From the NCBI GenBank assembly GCA_902459845.2, contig CABPSV020000649.1, positions 1 to 11,637 on the forward strand: DNA of 11,637 nucleotides. The letters run 5' to 3'. The DNA comes from Hepatocystis sp. ex Piliocolobus tephrosceles (Eukaryota > Apicomplexa > Aconoidasida > Haemosporida > Plasmodiidae). Made by a program: the position numbers and the translations under genes. Shown here in pieces: positions 8,855 to 11,637 of the stretch. The notes under the pieces are model-generated. The model was not told where the DNA came from. It worked only from the letters and a program-made list of their open reading frames with translations, and searched no databases. Position 1 is the first letter of the stretch. Each line of letters starts with the position of its first letter.

Positions 8855-8862
8855 TTTTTCAT
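8851..8862 (-). promoter_or_regulatory. Minimal upstream ORF overlapping the DEAD-box start codon
   Basis: On the minus strand an ATG at 8862 is followed by AAA AAA and a TGA at 8853-8851. This TGA overlaps the ATG of the large DEAD-box gene (8854-8852) as ATGA. A scanning ribosome that starts at the first ATG would terminate exactly on the main start codon, a layout compatible with termination-reinitiation. It could also be chance in an A-rich leader. The alternative that the upstream ATG is the true start is excluded by the stop. Confidence 0.5.
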
Positions 8863-8904
8863 TGTATCACCGCGTGTGTTTTCTTAAACTAGGATTATTT
8901 CTTT

Positions 8905-9024
8905 ACTCATTCATTAAGTTGTTTGTTCACTTATTCATTAAGTTGTTTGTTCACTTATTCATTAAGTTGTTTGTTCACTTATTCATTAAGTTGTTTGTTC
9001 ACTTATTCATTAAGTTGTTTGTTT
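8905..9024. repeat. 24-bp tandem repeat, five copies
   Basis: The unit ACTTATTCATTAAG TTGTTTGTTC starts at 8905, 8929, 8953, 8977 and 9001. Copy 1 has ACTCATTC and copy 5 ends in GTTT; the middle three are identical. It begins 51 bases upstream of the large DEAD-box start codon, so it is likely in that gene's 5' UTR or core promoter. The plus strand is open through it (24 is divisible by 3), giving a false FTYSLSCL reading frame. Confidence 0.95.
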
Positions 9025-9188
9025 ATTTTTAAAATGTGGACAAGTAACTACATTTACACGCGTTGCTCCTTCTACATAATTCACCCTGAGATCAAACACA
9101 AAAAAAATTTTTTTTTTTTTTTTTTTTGTTTCGTTAAAAATAAGATGTATTATTTTGTTAGGCGCACGAAACAAAAAAACAAAAAAAA

Positions 9189-9348
9189 GTAGTAATGTTG
9201 AAAAGTAGTAATGTTGAAAAGTAGTAATGTTGAAAAGTAGTAATGTTGAAAAGTAGTAATGTTGAACAGTAATAATGTTGAACAGTAATAATATTGAACA
9301 GTAATAATGTTGAACAGTAATAATATTGAACAGTAATAATATTGATTT
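9189..9348. repeat. 16-bp tandem repeat, ten copies in two sequence classes
   Basis: Units of 16 bp begin at 9189 and continue to 9348. The first four read GTAGTAATGTTGAAAA, the fifth ends in ACA, and later ones read GTAATAATRTTGAACA; the tenth decays. Since 16 is not a multiple of 3, the minus strand is open in all three frames through it, producing overlapping pseudo-ORFs with a shared Tyr/Leu/Phe/Asn-rich pattern. It is best read as a noncoding minisatellite. Confidence 0.95.
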
Positions 9349-9509
9349 GTAATGACCAAAACAAAAACATACCGTAATGAACAAATGTTGAATTATAACA
9401 ACTTATCAATGTTACGTTACAGTAATTTTTTTTTCTCTAACAAAAGTTGTAGTGATTAAAAAAAAAAAAAAAAAAAGATTATAGTTTCTTATACATAATT
9501 CATTATCTC

Positions 9510-9536
<27 letters not shown>

Positions 9537-9540
<4 letters not shown>

Positions 9541-9592
9541 ATAATATATTTATAAGAAATATAGGCTTTTCTATACAAAAGAAAAAACAGGT

Positions 9593-9630
<38 letters not shown>

Positions 9631-9735
9631 AATTTATTTTTTTCATTTTTTTTTTTTTTTTTTTTTGTGTAAATATAATATATTTATAAGAAATATAGGC
9701 TTTTCTATACAAAAGAAAAAACAGTTGGTTTTTTT
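9537..9735. repeat. 134-bp direct duplication
   Basis: A 54-base block at 9537-9590 recurs exactly at 9671-9724; after one mismatch (G 9591, T 9725) both copies continue TGG and then poly(T). The repeat distance is 134 bases and the space between copies is mostly poly(T). On the minus strand each copy carries a strong 3' splice-like sequence (pyrimidine run then TATAG) before AAAAGCC. It may be two copies of a spliced leader exon border or simply a recent tandem duplication mediated by poly(T). Confidence 0.9.
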
Positions 9736-9786
9736 TTTTTTTTTTTTTCTCGTGAAAATATTTTAAAAAAAAAAAATGTAGTAACT

Positions 9787-9817
9787 ATGTTGATAACGCT
9801 TTGTCCATTTAATGTAT

Positions 9818-9865
<48 letters not shown>

Positions 9866-10011
9866 TTATACGTATGTATGTATGTATGTATATATACTGT
9901 GTACACTTTTGTTACTTCACTTTAACACAGGAACAACTAACATTTATAAAGTATGCAAAAGACAGAGGAAAATATCTTACCAGCACTTTTTTTGAAATTA
10001 AAGATAATTAA
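9787..10011 (+). CDS. Candidate two-exon small protein (hypothetical)
   Basis: Proposed exon 1 is 9787-9813 (ATG, nine codons MLITLCPFN), intron 9814-9930 beginning GTATAC, containing (AT)n and ending TTTAACACAG, and exon 2 is 9931-10011, coding EQLTFIKYAKDRGKYLTSTF and six more residues before TAA. Joining is in phase 0 and gives 35 residues. Exon 2 is A-rich, mixed in composition and free of homopolymers, unlike its surroundings, which is the main support. More 5' exons could exist, since the frame stays open upstream of the ATG. Against it: exon 1 is tiny, and the opposite strand across exon 2 has its own donor-like (GGTAAGA near 9980) and acceptor-like signals. I recognise no family. Confidence 0.22.
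9822..9859. repeat. (AT)n microsatellite
   Basis: A run of about 19 AT dinucleotides, followed by four GTAT units (to about 9890). It lies inside the proposed intron of the small plus-strand gene candidate, or in plain intergenic DNA if that gene is not real. Confidence 0.95.
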
Positions 10012-10260
10012 TCATATGAACAGAATTTGAGAGTGGAAAAAAAAAAAAAAAATAAAATAAATAAATAAGTAAGTAAACTTTAGTATTATTTGACTCATAT
10101 TTTTTTTGTTGATTTATAACTATTTTTAAACAGAAAAATAAAAAAATTATTTATTAAAATAGTTTAATGTATCGCGTATTATTTTGACGCATACTATTTA
10201 TTATTGCAAGTGTTATTTACACATTCAAAAACAAGAACAAAATTGATTTATTATTATTTT

Positions 10261-10405
10261 ATTATTACTATTATTATTACTATTATTATTATTACTATTA
10301 TTATTATTATTATTATTACTATTATTATTATTATTATTATTACTATTATTATTATTATTATTACTATTATTATTACTATTATTATTATTACTATTATTAT
10401 TACTA

Positions 10406-10473
<68 letters not shown>
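10261..10473 (-). repeat. (AAT)n tract encoding poly-Asn with scattered Ser
   Basis: The minus strand reads 71 AAT/AGT codons, with AGT (Ser) codons sprinkled through it. Each AGT AAT AAT creates GTAATAAT, a plausible Plasmodium-type 5' splice site, so parts of the tract could be removed as intron in some transcripts. Trinucleotide tracts of this length are also where assemblies and clones lose or misjoin sequence. The plus strand reads as poly-Ile and is not a gene. Confidence 0.95.
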
Positions 10474-10776
10474 TTTGTTATTATGTAATATATGTTTAAC
10501 AATGTCATTTATGTAGTCATTCAACTGTATACATAATTCACGTGTTGGAAGTATAATAAGGTTTTCAAAAAAGAATGAAAATAATAAATTATTATTGTTA
10601 CTATTACAAACGGTATTAACAGTACTAGCAGTATTAACAGTACTTACATCAATATTTTGTATTTTATTAGAAACACAATTTAAACATTGTTTTTGTTCTT
10701 TTAATTTATTATTGTTATGTTTAAAAATATCCGTCTGTTCATTGTTTGTTTTTTCCTCTATCTCAGTATATCTTTT

Positions 10777-10919
10777 TTGATCATTTTTTTGATCATTTTT
10801 TTGGTCATTTTTTTGATCATTTTTTTGGTCATTTTTTTGGTCATTTTTTTGGTCATTTTTTTGGTCATTTTTTTGGTCATTTTTTTGGTCATTTTTTTGG
10901 TCATTTTTTTGGTCATTTT
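10777..10919 (-). repeat. 12-bp tandem repeat encoding Asn-Asp-Gln-Lys
   Basis: About 12 copies of AAAAATGACCAA (GAC/GAT variants in the first few copies at the low-coordinate end) encode NDQK in the truncated DEAD-box protein. The insertion lies in RecA1 between Walker A and motif Ia, where family members have only a short helix and loop. The three tandem frames on the plus strand are shadows. Confidence 0.95.
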
Positions 10920-11226
10920 GTTTTAAATATTTTTTTTTTAATTTAATTATTATTTGTGACAATATAATTATACATATGGACAAACTTTTTCCAGTTCCAT
11001 TTTTGGATTGTATAATCATATTTTTTTTATAAATTCCTTTTTTTATTGTTAACTTTTGAATAAGTGATGGATAGTTAATGTTATTTTTTTTTAGGCTGTT
11101 ACATACTTCTTTAGGGACGTCTAATTCATCAAAACTTTTTTTTTTATTATCTTCTTTTGTTTCTTCTGCTTCTAATAGTAAATTATTTAAGTTTTTTATT
11201 AAAAAGGATGGTTGTTCCATTGTTAG

Positions 11227-11230
<4 letters not shown>

Positions 11231-11275
<45 letters not shown>
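11231..11275. repeat. (TA)n microsatellite
   Basis: About 22 uninterrupted TA dinucleotides lie 10 bases upstream of the ATG of the truncated DEAD-box gene. It would fall in the 5' UTR or core promoter. Confidence 0.97.
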
Positions 11276-11276
<1 letters not shown>

Positions 11277-11555
11277 TATGACAATTTTATCCCGTGATAG
11301 ATCTATATCTATGTATAGACCTACCTATATATGTACGTGTGTGTTTTTTTTTTTTTTCTTTTTTTTTTTTATACGTTCAATGGTTGGTCTCATTCTACTG
11401 TTCTAATTTAAAATGGGATATAAAAAAATAAAAATAAAAAATTTGTTATTCGTATGTACAAACATTGTTCAATCCTTTTAAATATTGTTTTGTCAAAGTT
11501 GGAAAAAACGAGCTATTTCAAAAAATAGGCCTTATAAAATAGGCATTATAAAAAA

Positions 11556-11637
11556 GAAATTATAAAAAAGAAATTATAAAAAAGAAATTATAAAAAAGAA
11601 ATTATAAAAAAGAAATTATAAAAAAGAAATTATAAAA
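11556..11637. repeat. 14-bp tandem repeat running off the window end
   Basis: The unit GAAATTATAAAAAA is repeated five times with a sixth partial copy cut by the window edge; degenerate copies (AGGCATTATAAAA) precede it from about 11527. Noncoding on either strand as far as visible. Confidence 0.95.

Larger units (their letters stand above)
8855..10224. other. Intergenic region between the two DEAD-box genes
   Basis: This 1.4-kb region contains the upstream sequence of the large DEAD-box gene and whatever lies 3' of the truncated one. It holds a 24-bp array, a GC-richer patch (about 9034-9100, roughly 40% G+C), a 16-bp array, several poly(T)/poly(A) runs of 15-25 bases, a 134-bp duplication, (AT)n at about 9822-9859, and short open segments with good splice-like borders on both strands. 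No segment encodes any missing helicase motif (DEAD, SAT, HRxGRxGR). Confidence 0.6.
10225..11220 (-). pseudogene. Truncated DEAD-box RNA helicase (N-terminal part only)
   Basis: The frame encodes 331 residues from the ATG at 11220; an upstream GTG at 11229 extends it only in alternative-start translation and is not used. Seen: Q motif with F30 and Q55 (SFDELDVPKE then YPSLIQ), Walker A SKNGTGKS 72-79, and motif Ia LPTREL ending at 229. The KNGTGK signature resembles DDX6/DDX20-type helicases, but assignment is not secure. About 12 NDQK units (residues about 101-148) are inserted between Walker A and motif Ia. After HILHN the protein enters a 71-residue Asn/Ser run (250-320) and stops 11 residues later. 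Motifs Ib to VI are absent, so the product could not be an active helicase alone. Causes may be a real truncation, a frameshift or unrecognised splicing in the AAT tract, or assembly collapse there. The family is confident; pseudogene status is inferred. Confidence 0.7.
11221..11637. promoter_or_regulatory. Upstream region of the truncated DEAD-box gene
   Basis: No gene is seen. The region contains (TA)22 at 11231-11275, directly upstream of the start codon, a T-rich run at about 11343-11370, and a 14-bp tandem array that runs off the window end. The promoter role is inferred from position upstream of a minus-strand start at 11220. Confidence 0.5.

Noticed and set aside
8923..9192. 89-codon plus-strand frame with FTYSLSCL repeats
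   Set aside because: The repeated part is the 24-bp noncoding array and the end is translated poly(T)/poly(A); the short unique middle (from ATG 9034) is better explained by the opposite strand or by nothing.
9010..9409. Three overlapping minus-strand frames of 69-124 codons
   Set aside because: They run through the 16-bp array, which is open in all three minus frames because 16 is not a multiple of 3 and the unit lacks stops; most of their length is repeat.
10204..10508. Poly-isoleucine frames on both strands
   Set aside because: They are other-frame translations of the (AAT)n tract that encodes poly-Asn in the truncated helicase.
4439..11220. The two DEAD-box frames being halves of one gene
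   Set aside because: The large gene has its own Q motif, Walker A and all later motifs; the smaller has a second full N-terminal motif set, and 1.4 kb of repeat-filled DNA separates them.
1..11637. Transposon, viral or prokaryote-derived defence system
   Set aside because: No integrase, transposase, reverse transcriptase, terminal inverted repeats or flanking target duplications were found; the repeats are all short tandem arrays.

Overview
The window is a piece of a very AT-rich nuclear genome from a malaria parasite (Plasmodium). The evidence is A-rich coding strands, heavy use of ATA for isoleucine and AGA for arginine, long Asn/Lys-rich and short-period peptide repeats inside otherwise conserved enzymes, and intergenic DNA made of homopolymer T/A tracts and (TA)n. 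Dictyostelium is the main alternative, but it uses ATA sparingly and its repeats are usually plain Q/N runs. The species cannot be settled by eye.

Layout. 1-445: upstream region of gene 1, dominated by poly(A)/poly(T). 446-3943 (+): an intronless superfamily 1 helicase of the IGHMBP2/Hcs1 type with large low-complexity insertions, including 26 tandem Gly-Arg-Glu-Ser units. 3944-4438: a convergent 3' intergenic region holding an unexpectedly GC-rich island (4201-4262) and a 27-bp tandem array. 4439-8854 (-): a very large, divergent DEAD-box RNA helicase with a basic, acid-free N-terminus that looks like a mitochondrial presequence. 8855-10224: a 1.4-kb interval with 24-bp and 16-bp tandem arrays, a 134-bp duplication, long poly(T), (AT)n and a few splice-flanked short reading frames that could be exons of small genes. 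10225-11220 (-): the N-terminal part only of a second DEAD-box helicase; it has the Q motif, Walker A and motif Ia, then runs into an Asn tract and stops, with no downstream helicase motifs anywhere in the window. 11221-11637: its upstream region, with (TA)n and a 14-bp tandem array.

All three recognisable genes encode nucleic-acid helicases. I see no sequence evidence that they form one pathway: the first is an R-loop/translation/replication-type SF1 enzyme, the other two are SF2 DEAD-box RNA helicases. I did not find a mobile element, CRISPR array, tRNA or rRNA. The most useful leads are the truncated helicase, the GC island, and the possible small spliced genes between the two DEAD-box genes.
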